64,000 bases of DNA. Source: an uncultured Lachnospiraceae bacterium. GTDB lineage: Bacteria > Bacillota > Clostridia > Lachnospirales > Lachnospiraceae. The notes under the pieces are model-generated. The model was not told the origin of the DNA, made no database searches, and saw only the letters and a program-made list of their open reading frames with translations. The translations under genes were made by a program, and so were the position numbers. Positions within the stretch are counted from its first letter, which is position 1. Every line of letters starts with the position of its first letter. The DNA lies in contig CATKXY010000005.1 of the NCBI GenBank assembly GCA_949840915.1, positions 1 to 64,000 of the forward strand. Reading direction: 5' to 3'. Below, piece after piece: positions 24,772 to 33,954 of the stretch.

Positions 24772-25200
24772 ATGGCGTGGAATATGGATGCCGACAGACC
24801 GATTTATGCGCAGTTAGTAGAACGGATCCAGATGCAGATCGTGTCGGGGTATTATCCCTGTGGGGCAAGGCTTCCGAGCGTGCGGGAACTGGCGGCGATG
24901 GCAGCAGTCAATCCGAATACCATGCAGAAGGCTTTTGCAGAGCTGGAGCGCAGCGGATTGATCGTGACTCAGAGAACCAACGGACGAAGTGTCACGGAGG
25001 ATAAAGAACGGATTGACGAAATCCGCCGTGATATGGCAAAATTACATCTGGAGACTTTTGTCGGTAAAATGCAGGAGCTCGGTTATACCAAGGAGCAGAT
25101 AATAGAGCTGCTGGAACAGCGGGTTTCGTACAAGAAGCTTTCAGAGACAAATGATTTTGCAGCATGCGAGCATCAGCGAGCGGAAAACGAGGGAGTGTAG
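24772..25200 (+). CDS. GntR-family regulator, YtrA subfamily
   Basis: This 142-aa repressor has a winged helix at residues 10-75 (PIYAQLVERIQMQIVSGYYP, LPSVRELAAMAAVNPNTMQKAFAELERSG). The C-terminal helical tail is short and lacks a ligand domain, as in YtrA-type regulators. AAAGGAG precedes the start. It opens an operon with an ABC ATPase and permease. YtrA homologues respond to cell-wall antibiotics by derepressing the linked transporter; whether this one does is inference. The palindrome at 24648 is its likely operator. Confidence 0.92.
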   Translation: MAWNMDADRPIYAQLVERIQMQIVSGYYPCGARLPSVRELAAMAAVNPNTMQKAFAELERSGLIVTQRTNGRSVTEDKERIDEIRRDMAKLHLETFVGKMQELGYTKEQIIELLEQRVSYKKLSETNDFAACEHQRAENEGV

Positions 25201-25209
25201 AAGGATAAT

Positions 25210-25911
25210 ATGAGTAATTTAGTGGAATTTGCGGGAGTAACCAAGTGTTATGACCAACAGAGAGCTGCGGTGGACAATGTCACGTTGTCTCTGCCAAAAG
25301 GCAGGATCATCGGACTGCTTGGTCCCAATGGCAGCGGCAAGACGACTTTGATCAAAATGATGAACGGACTGCTGACCCCTACTTCGGGAACCATCCGTAT
25401 CAACGGACAGTCTGTGGGTCCTGATACGAAGGCAAGAGTGGCCTATCTGCCGGACCGGACTTATCTGGCGGGAAACAAAAAAGTTTCTCAGATCTTAGAC
25501 TATTTTGTGGATTTTTATTCGGATTTTTCCCGAAAAAAGGCAGAGGAGATGCTGAAAAATCTGAATATTGAGCCGCAGGCGAGGCTCAACAGTCTCTCCA
25601 AGGGAACCAAGGAGAAGGTACAGCTTATCCTTGTGATGAGCCGCAATGCGGATTTATACATTCTCGATGAGCCCATTGCAGGTGTGGATCCTGCTGCGCG
25701 GGATTACATTCTGCGTACCATCATCAACAATTACAATCCTGAGGCCACTGTGTTGATCTCCACCCATCTGATCAGCGATATCGAACAGGTGCTGGATGAG
25801 GTAATCTTTATGCGATACGGCAAACTGGTGCTTTATACCTCTGTGGACAGTATCAGGGAGCAGAAGGGAAAGTCTGTTGACGCATACTTCAGGGAGGTGT
25901 TTGCATGTTAG
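25210..25911 (+). CDS. ABC transporter ATP-binding protein
   Basis: This 233-aa ATPase has Walker A GPNGSGKTT (about 38-46), signature SLSKGTKEKVQ (a variant of LSGGQ), Walker B LYILDEPIAG, and the switch histidine in STHLISD. It overlaps the permease by 7 bases, so the two are made together. The degenerate signature is common in YtrB/CcmA-like transporters of the GntR-linked type. Confidence 0.92.
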   Translation: MSNLVEFAGVTKCYDQQRAAVDNVTLSLPKGRIIGLLGPNGSGKTTLIKMMNGLLTPTSGTIRINGQSVGPDTKARVAYLPDRTYLAGNKKVSQILDYFVDFYSDFSRKKAEEMLKNLNIEPQARLNSLSKGTKEKVQLILVMSRNADLYILDEPIAGVDPAARDYILRTIINNYNPEATVLISTHLISDIEQVLDEVIFMRYGKLVLYTSVDSIREQKGKSVDAYFREVFAC

Positions 25912-26789
25912 GGAAACTGATCAAATACGAATGGAAGAGTACTTATAAAATGGGCGGAATCATCTTGCTGGTCATTGCCGTCATGACTCTGCTGGGGACG
26001 CTGGGATTTGTTCTGCCCCTTAACCTGATCATGGAGGATTCAGGGGAGCTTGGGGAATCTCCCATGGGTGTGTTTATGGGCATGATGATGTTGATGAGTA
26101 TGATGCTGTACATCTTTGCGCTGATCGGAGCCTCCTATGCCATGATGATTTATCAGGGAGTCCATTTTTACAAGACAATGTATACTGATGAGGGATATCT
26201 GACACAGACGCTCCCTGTCACACCCAGACAGCTTCTTTTTTCCAAGACCTTTGTGGCGGGTATCTGGACGATGCTGATAGGACTGAGCATCATGGTATCC
26301 ATTGTTATTTTATTTTCCACGTTTTTCTCTTCGATCATTACCCCCAGCGCATGGCAGGAGTTTGAAGAGATGTGGAGAGAACTACAGCGAGAACTACAGC
26401 GCGAGATGACGCAGGAGATGAGCGTACAGATAAATCTCAGTGTGCTGCATTTTTGCCTGTCGATGCTTCTGTTATTACTTGTCACGCCCTTCTGCACGAT
26501 GATGACGATGTTCGGCGCGCTTACCATCGGTCAGCTCTCCAGAAAATACAAGGCGCTGGTAGGAATTCTTTCGTACTTTGGCGTGATGATCGTTCAGTCG
26601 GTTATCATGCAGTTCCTGCAGTTTATCTTTACTTTCGGCTCTGCGATGTTTCGTTTCAGTGCCCAAATGCCGTTCTATGGCAACACGGCCGGCACTTATG
26701 ACAGCACGATTGTAGTGTCCCTGATCATGGGTATTTCCATGTACTTTGTGGCTCACTATATTCTTACCAAGAAGCTGAACATGGATTAG
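25905..26789 (+). CDS. ABC-2 type permease of the GntR operon
   Basis: A 294-aa protein with about six membrane helices. There is a large soluble segment between helices (about 135-175) rich in E, Q and R, with the repeat ELQRELQRE. Start ATG 25905 overlaps the ATPase gene. It forms the membrane channel for the preceding ATPase. The substrate is unknown; cell-envelope stress is suggested by the YtrA-type regulator. Confidence 0.88.
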   Translation: MLGKLIKYEWKSTYKMGGIILLVIAVMTLLGTLGFVLPLNLIMEDSGELGESPMGVFMGMMMLMSMMLYIFALIGASYAMMIYQGVHFYKTMYTDEGYLTQTLPVTPRQLLFSKTFVAGIWTMLIGLSIMVSIVILFSTFFSSIITPSAWQEFEEMWRELQRELQREMTQEMSVQINLSVLHFCLSMLLLLLVTPFCTMMTMFGALTIGQLSRKYKALVGILSYFGVMIVQSVIMQFLQFIFTFGSAMFRFSAQMPFYGNTAGTYDSTIVVSLIMGISMYFVAHYILTKKLNMD

Positions 26790-26793
26790 ACTG

Positions 26794-26822
26794 TTGCCCT
26801 CCGCCGCTATTTTTGGTATACT
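26794..26822 (+). promoter_or_regulatory. Promoter of the DUF5717 operon
   Basis: TTGCCC (26794-26799) and TATACT (26817-26822) are 17 bases apart, 35 bases ahead of the start at 26858. Confidence 0.65.
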
Positions 26823-26857
26823 GAGATTAGTTTTGAGTATGAGGCAGGTGAGCGGTG

Positions 26858-29800
26858 ATGCAGGGGATTGTGGATCAGATTCTGGAAGGAAAATATGATT
26901 ATGAGAACAGCTCTCTGGACTTTTCCTGTGCTAAGCTGGAGCTTGCCATGCGCAGCGGGGAAATCTGTGAGGGCTCTTTTCATGTGAGCTCTTCCGGGAG
27001 CTGTTTTACGCGGGGATTTGTCAGCGCCACGGATATGCGTATGGAATGTCTGACATCTGAATTTACGGGCAGCAGGGAGGAGATCTTTTACCGCTTCCAC
27101 GGGGAACATCTGGAGGAAGGGGATGTGGTCAAAGGAAATTTCTGCATTGTCAGCAATCAGGGAGAATATTATCTGCCCTTTGTAGTCTCTGTGGAGCATG
27201 AGATGCCGGATTCGTCCATCGGCAGTGTAAAGAATCTGTTCCATTTTGCCAATCTGGCAAAGAGCGATTGGCAGGAGGCGGTAACATTGTTTTATTCTCC
27301 GGGCTTTCGCAAGATATTTGGAAGCAGCGACGGTCAGTTCTATGACTGTTACCGGGGGCTCTCGGTTTATCCCGGGAATGAACAGAATATGGAAGAATTC
27401 CTCGTCCGCATCAATAAGAAGCAGCGGGCAGAGTTTCTTGTGCGGGAGGAAGAGATTACGGATGATCTTGCCGCAGGCGCCTGCGGGGTAAATGAGTTTG
27501 AGATCAACATCCTGAGAAACGGCTGGGGATATACCGCTCTGCAGATAGAGTGCGAGGGGGAGTTTGTATTCACGGAAAAGGAGTTTCTGGGAGAGGATGA
27601 TTTCCTGGGGAATCGCTGTATTCTGCCGGTGTTTATTGATACGCAGCAATGCAGGCAGGGCAACAATTTCGGCAGGATCTATATCTATAATTCACACACT
27701 TCCATCACCATACCCGTGACGGTGAAAAAGGGGCCGGATTGGGAGCGTGGAGGAGAGCGCCTGCAGAGGAAGCGGGAGATCATACAATTGATGAAATGCT
27801 ATGAGGACTTTCGCATGCGGAGGATCAATGCGGGAGTGTGGCAGAGAGAGACGGGCGTGCTGGTGGAGACTATGGTGTCCAGAGATGACAGCGATCTGGC
27901 TGCGCGGCTGTTTCAGGCGCAGCTTCTGATCTCGGGGGGACGTCCGAATGAGGCGGGATGGCTCTTAAAGCATGTGGAGGATGCGATGGAGCGTACAGGG
28001 GAGGCGGATGACACGCTGTATGCCTATTATCTTTATCTGACCACGCTGCTCCGTCCGGAGGAGAAATATGTGAATCAGGCGGCCGGCCAGGTGGAGCGCC
28101 TGTATGGCCATGACAGAAGCAACTGGCGGATCGCATGGCTGCTGTTATATCTCTCCGAGGAGTACAATAAGAATGCCGCAGTGAAGTGGGACTTCCTCGA
28201 AAAGCAGTTTAAACGTGGCTGCAGCAGCCCGATCCTCTATATAGAAGGGCTGAATCTCCTGAACGGCAATCCCACTCTGCTGCGCAGGCTGGACGATTAT
28301 ACCCTGCAGCTTCTGTATTACGGGGCAAAAAGGGACGGGCTTGGCCCAGATGTTCTGGAACAGCTTCTTTATCTTGTGGGCAGAGGGCGGGAGCATTCTC
28401 GGACGGATTCGCCCCTGCTCTTAAAGATTTTGCAGAAGCTTTACCGGAAACGCAGGGATGTGCGGATCCTGCAGGAAATCTGTGCGCTGCTTGTGAGGGC
28501 CAACCGTGTGGGGCCGGACTGTTTTGCATGGTATGAGGCGGGAGTGGAAGCGCAGCTGCGCATCACCAATCTCTATGAGTATTATATGATGTCCATAGAT
28601 CTGCAGACTACGAAGGAGCTGCCCAGGATCGTACTGATGTATTTTTCCTACCAGAATAATCTGGATCTGACTCACACTGCCTTTTTGTATTGGTATGTGG
28701 TTCAGCATCGCGCAGAGCTGGGCGAGCTCTATGAGAGCTACAGGGACCGTATAGAACGCTTTGTGGTGGATCAGATTCAAAAGGAGCGTATCAACAGGCA
28801 CCTGGCAGGACTTTACCGGGAGTTTCTCTCGCCTGCCATGATCAATGAGCAGACGGCGCCGGCGCTGGCGAAGCTTCTGGCTGCTCATTATATCCGGGTG
28901 GAGGATCTGCGGCTGAAAAAGGTGATCGTATATCAGCCGGGGAATCTCAGGGAGAGTGTATATCCTCTGCAGGACGGCTGTACATGGGTTCCGCTCTACG
29001 GCAATGACAGTACCGTTTTGTTTGAGGACGCCTATGGCAACCGGTTCATCAAGTCTGTGGAATATACGCTGGAAAAGCTGATGCTTCCCGGAAAGTATCT
29101 GCGCATGCTCTCCGGTCTGGTGAAGGACTCTCTGGAGTTCGATCTGTATCTGAGTGAGCATGAGCGCGAGATGGAGATTCTGCCTGCGGAGGCCCAGGAG
29201 AGAGCGCTGCGAATATCCCGCAGTGAGTGGGTGGATGAGAGTATCCGCGGCAGGCTTTATGTAAAGCTCTTGAAATATTTTTATGAGACGGATAATATGA
29301 GGGCGCTGGATGAGTGTCTGGAGACGGTCTCCGCAGATATGTTTCAGCAGAGCGACCGGGCGGAGGTATTGCGCTATCTGGTAGTCCGGGGCAAAAGTGA
29401 TCTGGCCTGGAGCTGGATCCTGGAATATGGCCCGTCATTTGTGGAACAGAACACGTTGATGAGACTGGTCAGCGAACAGATTAAACGTCAGGAGGGCGGG
29501 GACGATGCCAGGCTGACAGAGGCGGTACTGTTCGCTTTCCGCAGGGGCAGATACGACAGCAGGATGATCCGGTATCTGGCAGAGTATGCGCGCAGCTCCA
29601 CCAGGGAACTGCGGGATATCTGGCGGGCTGCCCGATCCTTCGATGTGGACTGTTACCGTCTGAGCGAGCGGATCCTTCTACAGATGCTGTTCTCGGGAGC
29701 TTTTGTGGGGGAGAAGATGGCCGTGTTTGACTATTATGTCTCCCAGGGTGCAAATATCCGTGTGGAGAAAGCTTTTCTGGCACATTGCGCCTATGATTAT

Positions 29801-30451
29801 TTTGTGAAGGAACGGCTGACAGATGAGATTTTTTCCCGGGAGATACGCAAGCTGTATCTCCAGAGGGAGGATATCCAGCGGGTCTGCAAGCTCGCTTTTT
29901 TGAAATATTATGCGGAGAACGCTGAGGGGGTCACACCGGAGATCCGGCCGCTGCTGGAAGACTTTCTGCAGGAGCTGCTTGCAGAAAAGATTCATTTGAA
30001 TTTCTTCCGGTATTATGTGGAAAGGAATGTGGTGAAGGAGCAGTTTCTAAGGGAGATGATGGACAAGACCATCGTGGAGTACCGGGCGCGCCCGGGGGCA
30101 AAAGCATCCATTCACTATGTGATCATGAGGGAGGACGGAGAGGCCTCGGAATATTTGACAGAGCCTATGCGAGAGGTGTTTGGCGGCCTGTGTTTTAAGG
30201 AGTTTGTACTGTTCTTCGGGGAGAGCCTGCAATATTATATCATGGAAGAGAAGGACGGAGAGGAACAGTTGACGGAGAGCGGCAATCTGCAGAAAAGCGA
30301 TATCAGGAGCCGGGATGCGGACTGGAATTACGAACTGTTAAACGACATTCTCATCAGCAGGACGCTGGAGGATTTCGATACGCTGGACGCTCTTATGGAT
30401 GAGTATCACAGGAGAGAGTATCTGAACGGGAACCTTTTTGCATTGCAGTAG
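26858..30451 (+). CDS. Large DUF5717-family protein (1197 aa)
   Basis: I assign this by its opening (QILEGKYDYENSSLDFSCAK), which matches the DUF5717 N-terminal domain. Residues about 1-290 look beta-rich and carry paired Ig-like segments (EGSFHVSSSGSCFTRG, GDVVKGNFCIVSNQGEYYLP). The remaining 900 residues are helical repeats of TPR-like look, with many Y, L and E residues. There is no signal peptide or membrane helix. The start is ATG 26858 (a GTG lies just before it), after AGGTGAG. It heads a four-gene operon conserved in Lachnospiraceae. It looks like a scaffold for the actin-like protein that follows. Function unknown. Confidence 0.8.
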   Translation: MQGIVDQILEGKYDYENSSLDFSCAKLELAMRSGEICEGSFHVSSSGSCFTRGFVSATDMRMECLTSEFTGSREEIFYRFHGEHLEEGDVVKGNFCIVSNQGEYYLPFVVSVEHEMPDSSIGSVKNLFHFANLAKSDWQEAVTLFYSPGFRKIFGSSDGQFYDCYRGLSVYPGNEQNMEEFLVRINKKQRAEFLVREEEITDDLAAGACGVNEFEINILRNGWGYTALQIECEGEFVFTEKEFLGEDDFLGNRCILPVFIDTQQCRQGNNFGRIYIYNSHTSITIPVTVKKGPDWERGGERLQRKREIIQLMKCYEDFRMRRINAGVWQRETGVLVETMVSRDDSDLAARLFQAQLLISGGRPNEAGWLLKHVEDAMERTGEADDTLYAYYLYLTTLLRPEEKYVNQAAGQVERLYGHDRSNWRIAWLLLYLSEEYNKNAAVKWDFLEKQFKRGCSSPILYIEGLNLLNGNPTLLRRLDDYTLQLLYYGAKRDGLGPDVLEQLLYLVGRGREHSRTDSPLLLKILQKLYRKRRDVRILQEICALLVRANRVGPDCFAWYEAGVEAQLRITNLYEYYMMSIDLQTTKELPRIVLMYFSYQNNLDLTHTAFLYWYVVQHRAELGELYESYRDRIERFVVDQIQKERINRHLAGLYREFLSPAMINEQTAPALAKLLAAHYIRVEDLRLKKVIVYQPGNLRESVYPLQDGCTWVPLYGNDSTVLFEDAYGNRFIKSVEYTLEKLMLPGKYLRMLSGLVKDSLEFDLYLSEHEREMEILPAEAQERALRISRSEWVDESIRGRLYVKLLKYFYETDNMRALDECLETVSADMFQQSDRAEVLRYLVVRGKSDLAWSWILEYGPSFVEQNTLMRLVSEQIKRQEGGDDARLTEAVLFAFRRGRYDSRMIRYLAEYARSSTRELRDIWRAARSFDVDCYRLSERILLQMLFSGAFVGEKMAVFDYYVSQGANIRVEKAFLAHCAYDYFVKERLTDEIFSREIRKLYLQREDIQRVCKLAFLKYYAENAEGVTPEIRPLLEDFLQELLAEKIHLNFFRYYVERNVVKEQFLREMMDKTIVEYRARPGAKASIHYVIMREDGEASEYLTEPMREVFGGLCFKEFVLFFGESLQYYIMEEKDGEEQLTESGNLQKSDIRSRDADWNYELLNDILISRTLEDFDTLDALMDEYHRREYLNGNLFALQ

Positions 30452-30465
30452 AGGAGGTGAGTGCC

Positions 30466-31743
30466 ATGGGTCTTTTGCATCACGGGAAACTTGTGGTGGG
30501 ATATGATCTGGGGGAAGAGTATTCACAGATCAGTTATCGGCTGGGAGAGGACTGCGTGGAGACGCTCTCCTCTGTGGCGGGTGAGGAGGAGTATAACATT
30601 CCCACCGTGCTCTGCAAGCGTCCCGGCGTGAATCAGTGGTTTTACGGCAGGGAGGCGCTGCGCTGTGCAAGGGAGGACGAGGGGATCCTGGTGGAAAATA
30701 TTCTGCAGCTTGCCATAGCGGGGGAGCCGGTACAGATTGAGGGGATTGCATTTGATCCTGCGGCCCTTCTGGCGCTGTTTATAAAACGCAGTCTGGGACT
30801 GCTCTCCCAGGTGTCCTCGCCCGACCGTCTGGCGGCGCTTATGATTACCTGTGAAAAGCTGGACGGCAGGCTCATAGAGGTGCTGGATCAGGCGGTGGCA
30901 AGCATGCAGCTTAAGACGGACAGGGTCTATTATCAGAATCATGCGGAGAGCTTTTACAATTATGTGATCCAGCAGCCGGCAGAGCTGTGGCGCTCCCGGT
31001 CACTGCTTCTGGAGTATCGGGGGACCAGAGTGATCGCTCATTGCATGGACTGCAACAGGCGCACAACGCCGGTAGTGGCTTTTATCGAGAGCTGGGAGTA
31101 CAATATGCCGCCTTATGAGCCCATGCCGGAGGAGGAGTCTCTGCGGCAGGAAAAGATGGAGCGGCTGGACCGGGAATTTGCCGATATTGCATCCCAGGTC
31201 TGCAGGAACACGGCGGTTTCATCGGTCTATCTCATCGGTGAGCATTATTCGGAGGAGTGGATGAAGGAGTCGCTGAAGAGTCTGTGTATGGGGCGGCGGG
31301 TATTTCAGGGCAGTAATCTATACAGTAAAGGGGCTTGTTTCGCCGTTACAGAGCGTTTGAATCCCAGCGAGGTGGGTAGAGCGCATGTGTTTCTCGGGGC
31401 CTACAAACTAAAGTCCAATGTCGGTATGAATCTGTTTGACAGAGGACAGCCGGCCTATTTTGCCCTGTTGGATGCAGGAGTCAACTGGTATGAAGCCAAA
31501 TCACAGCTTGAGTTTTACGTCCGGGGCGGAAACGAGTTCGAGCTGCAGATCATTTCACTTATCGGCGGAGAGAGCCGCACGGTCCGGATCACTTTGGAGG
31601 ATATGCTGCCCGGGATGAGCAGAATGCGGGCCAGACTGTTTCTCACCGGGGAGCGGGAGCTTGTGGTGGAGGTGGAGGATCTGGGCTTCGGGAGCTTCAG
31701 GCCTGCAACGCATCAGATATGGCGCAGACAGGTGGCGCTGTAA
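30466..31743 (+). CDS. DUF5716 protein with actin/Hsp70-like ATPase look
   Basis: A 425-aa protein. VVGYDLGEEYSQISY at the N-terminus resembles the phosphate-1 loop of actin/Hsp70 folds (DLGTxxS pattern). YNIPTVLCKRPGVNQWFYGREALRCA follows, as in Hsp70s (xxPSxV...VGxxA). VYLIGEHYSEEWM near residue 260 may stand for the adenosine loop, but it lacks the usual GG. The C-terminal 120 residues are beta-rich (ESRTVRITLEDM). ATG 30466 is used, with AGGAGG 8 bases upstream, not the GTG at 30457. It is coupled to the DUF5717 gene (14-base gap). Nucleotide binding is inferred from the fold only. Confidence 0.75.
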   Translation: MGLLHHGKLVVGYDLGEEYSQISYRLGEDCVETLSSVAGEEEYNIPTVLCKRPGVNQWFYGREALRCAREDEGILVENILQLAIAGEPVQIEGIAFDPAALLALFIKRSLGLLSQVSSPDRLAALMITCEKLDGRLIEVLDQAVASMQLKTDRVYYQNHAESFYNYVIQQPAELWRSRSLLLEYRGTRVIAHCMDCNRRTTPVVAFIESWEYNMPPYEPMPEEESLRQEKMERLDREFADIASQVCRNTAVSSVYLIGEHYSEEWMKESLKSLCMGRRVFQGSNLYSKGACFAVTERLNPSEVGRAHVFLGAYKLKSNVGMNLFDRGQPAYFALLDAGVNWYEAKSQLEFYVRGGNEFELQIISLIGGESRTVRITLEDMLPGMSRMRARLFLTGERELVVEVEDLGFGSFRPATHQIWRRQVAL

Positions 31744-31792
31744 CTAAACGGTAATCAATAAAATTATCTGGAAGATACAGGGGAGAAAACGT

Positions 31793-32647
31793 ATGCGTGT
31801 CAGTGTGTGCGTGGGAAATTACACGACAACTCCATATTATATCGCGGGACTTGAGGTGCCTGTCTGCTCCATGGAAGAGCTGTGTTTTTGTCTGCGGGAG
31901 AATGCCTTTCTCCTGGATGTCTCCCTGATGCGGGACGAGCTGGTGGAATGGATAGACAGGGAGTGCGGTCTGCGGGAGCTGGCGGAGGAGCTGCACCGGC
32001 TGATTCACAGGCAGGGATCCCTAAGCGCTTTCGTCACCATGATCCTGGAGTATGTGGGATTTTACGATATGCTGGAGATCCGGGAGGTGGAGCAGATACT
32101 CAGACAGGGGGCCGGGCTGTCCAGCATTGAGAGGAGGAAAGGACAGATTGATTATCTCGTGCGCAGCAAAAAGTATATGGCTGCTATCAGAGGTTACGAC
32201 GGCCTGCTGGCAAAATGGAGCGAGCTGGAGCAGTCAGGGGGAGAGGTTCCCGCAGCAAAGGTGTGGGGGGCTATTTTGCACAACAAGGCTGTGGCGCTCA
32301 CCGGAATGATGCTTTACGGCGAAGGAGCGGAATGCTTTAAGAAGGCGTTCGACACGGATCAGAATCCTGAGCATTACAGCGCATATCTTGCGGCAAAGCG
32401 CATGGAGCTGGATGAGAGTGCCTATATCTCGTTCGCGGCAGAGCAGACGATCGGGTATGAATATACGCTGGCGCTGGAGAAAAAAATGGAGCGGTGTGCA
32501 GAGGACTGGAAGCTGCAGCCGGAATTCCAGCAGCTTTTGGAGGTCAGAGAGCGCAGAAGCAGCGGGGACCGGCACCGGTATCTGGAGGGCGTGGAAGAGA
32601 TCATCAGAAACATGAAGAATCAGTATCGCAGCAGTGCGGGCGAATAA
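31793..32647 (+). CDS. Helical-repeat protein of the DUF5716/5717 operon (284 aa)
   Basis: After a short N-terminal strand region (VCVGNYTTTPYYIAGLEVPV) the protein is helical. A TPR-like segment lies around residues 120-215 (YLVRSKKYMAAIRGYDGLLAKW, KAVALTGMMLYGEGAECFKKAF). The C-terminus is basic and coiled. There is no membrane segment. It is 49 bases after the DUF5716 gene, with an AGGGGAG site. The family is conserved next to DUF5716/5717 as I remember it, but has no known function. Confidence 0.75.
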   Translation: MRVSVCVGNYTTTPYYIAGLEVPVCSMEELCFCLRENAFLLDVSLMRDELVEWIDRECGLRELAEELHRLIHRQGSLSAFVTMILEYVGFYDMLEIREVEQILRQGAGLSSIERRKGQIDYLVRSKKYMAAIRGYDGLLAKWSELEQSGGEVPAAKVWGAILHNKAVALTGMMLYGEGAECFKKAFDTDQNPEHYSAYLAAKRMELDESAYISFAAEQTIGYEYTLALEKKMERCAEDWKLQPEFQQLLEVRERRSSGDRHRYLEGVEEIIRNMKNQYRSSAGE

Positions 32648-32660
32648 AGGAGTTATCAGT

Positions 32661-33839
32661 ATGGGGTTTTGGAAAAACATCTTTCGTATCGGTGCAAAGC
32701 GGAGCAGGGAGGAGACGCAGACCGACTGGGAGGAAATCGTCTATGACCACACGGAGGTGGATTTTCATAATGAGGAGCAGCGGAGCAGATACATCACTAA
32801 CTGCCTGGAACAGATTGCGGAGGCGTCTAAGGAAATCGGTTATCTGAACGGAGAGTATGGATTGGTGACTGCCTATCTGACCGACATGGAGGAGATCGAG
32901 GCGCTGCCGGAGGAGCCCAGGCAGGATCTGAACCAGGTGGCGAACCGCCTGGTGCTTTTAGAACAGGAGAGGCAGCAGTACTTCGGCAGGACGGAGCGGA
33001 TGAAGGACAGCGATTATTTCCGCATGCGTAAACAGGAAGGGGAAGTGCTGGAGGGCATCAGAAAGCTTCAGGAGGCCGAGCGGTACAGTAAGCTTGTGAA
33101 ATCGGACATGCAGCGGCTGGACAGGGAACGGAACGCATACGAGTACCGCAAGGCGGAGCTTTTTACCCTGCAGACAAATCTCAGGGGGATGGTGTTTATC
33201 TTTATCAGCGCACTGGCGGCCTGTCTTTTGATGCTGGCAGTGCTGCAGTTTGGGTTTGAACTGAACACTTATGCGGGTTATTATATTACGGTTCTTACGG
33301 CCGCGGTGGCAGTCACAGTGGTATGTGTGAAGTACATGGATGCCGACCGGGAGATCAGTTCTGTGGAGCGTGCCATCAGCAAGCTGATTCAATTGCAGAA
33401 CAAGGTGAAGATACGATATGTAAACAATAAGAATCTGCTTGACTATCTCTGTATTAAATATGAGACCGGGAGCGCTGCGCAGCTTGAGAAAAACTGGCAG
33501 AGCTATCAGGAGGAGAAGGAGGAGCGCAAGCAGTTTGCAGAGGCGGAGGCCAAGACCGAATACTATCAGCAGGAGATGATCAGACAATTGTCCAGATTCC
33601 GGGTCAGCGATCCCGGGCGCTGGGTCAATCAGGCCAAGGCTCTCCTGGATCCCAGAGAGATGGTGGAGATACGCCATGAGCTGATCGTGCGCAGACAGAC
33701 GTTGAGGCAGCAATTGGATTACAATAACGGAGTGGCGCAGACCGCCAGAGGGGAGATCATGAATGTTGTGCAGGAGTATCCGCAGTACGGCATGGAGATT
33801 ATGGGCATGGTGGACCGGTATGACGCACAGGGACTTTGA
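32661..33839 (+). CDS. Membrane-anchored coiled-coil protein ending the DUF5716/5717 operon
   Basis: A 392-aa protein. Residues about 1-165 are long helices (EEQRSRYITNCLEQIAEASK, then MKDSDYFRMRKQEGEVLEGI). Two adjacent membrane helices follow (about 172-220: MVFIFISALAACLLMLAVL and YYITVLTAAVAVTVVCV), then a long C-terminal coiled coil. I chose MGFWKN at 32661, after AAAGGAG, because the longer frame from 32634 overlaps the previous gene. It would tether the operon's soluble partners to the membrane. Function unknown. Confidence 0.8.
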   Translation: MGFWKNIFRIGAKRSREETQTDWEEIVYDHTEVDFHNEEQRSRYITNCLEQIAEASKEIGYLNGEYGLVTAYLTDMEEIEALPEEPRQDLNQVANRLVLLEQERQQYFGRTERMKDSDYFRMRKQEGEVLEGIRKLQEAERYSKLVKSDMQRLDRERNAYEYRKAELFTLQTNLRGMVFIFISALAACLLMLAVLQFGFELNTYAGYYITVLTAAVAVTVVCVKYMDADREISSVERAISKLIQLQNKVKIRYVNNKNLLDYLCIKYETGSAAQLEKNWQSYQEEKEERKQFAEAEAKTEYYQQEMIRQLSRFRVSDPGRWVNQAKALLDPREMVEIRHELIVRRQTLRQQLDYNNGVAQTARGEIMNVVQEYPQYGMEIMGMVDRYDAQGL

Positions 33840-33863
33840 GCATAGCCGATTAAAAATTTTCTA

Positions 33864-33892
33864 TTGAGTTTTTCAGGTAAATGTGTTTATCT
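33864..33892 (+). promoter_or_regulatory. Possible purC promoter
   Basis: TTGAGT (33864-33869) and TTATCT (33887-33892) lie 17 bases apart in an A/T-rich spacer. There is no purine riboswitch core or recognisable PurR box between 33840 and 33954. Confidence 0.4.
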
Positions 33893-33954
33893 ATAAAGAG
33901 TAGAAATCATAAATAAGGTATGTAAATCCTGAAAGGAAAAGCGAGGTACAGAGA

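Noticed and set aside
30457..30465. GTG 30457 as the start of the DUF5716 gene
   Set aside because: The GTG overlaps the AGGAGG site that serves ATG 30466.
33840..33954. Purine riboswitch before purC
   Set aside because: No conserved purine aptamer loops or flanking stem were seen in this A/T-rich spacer.
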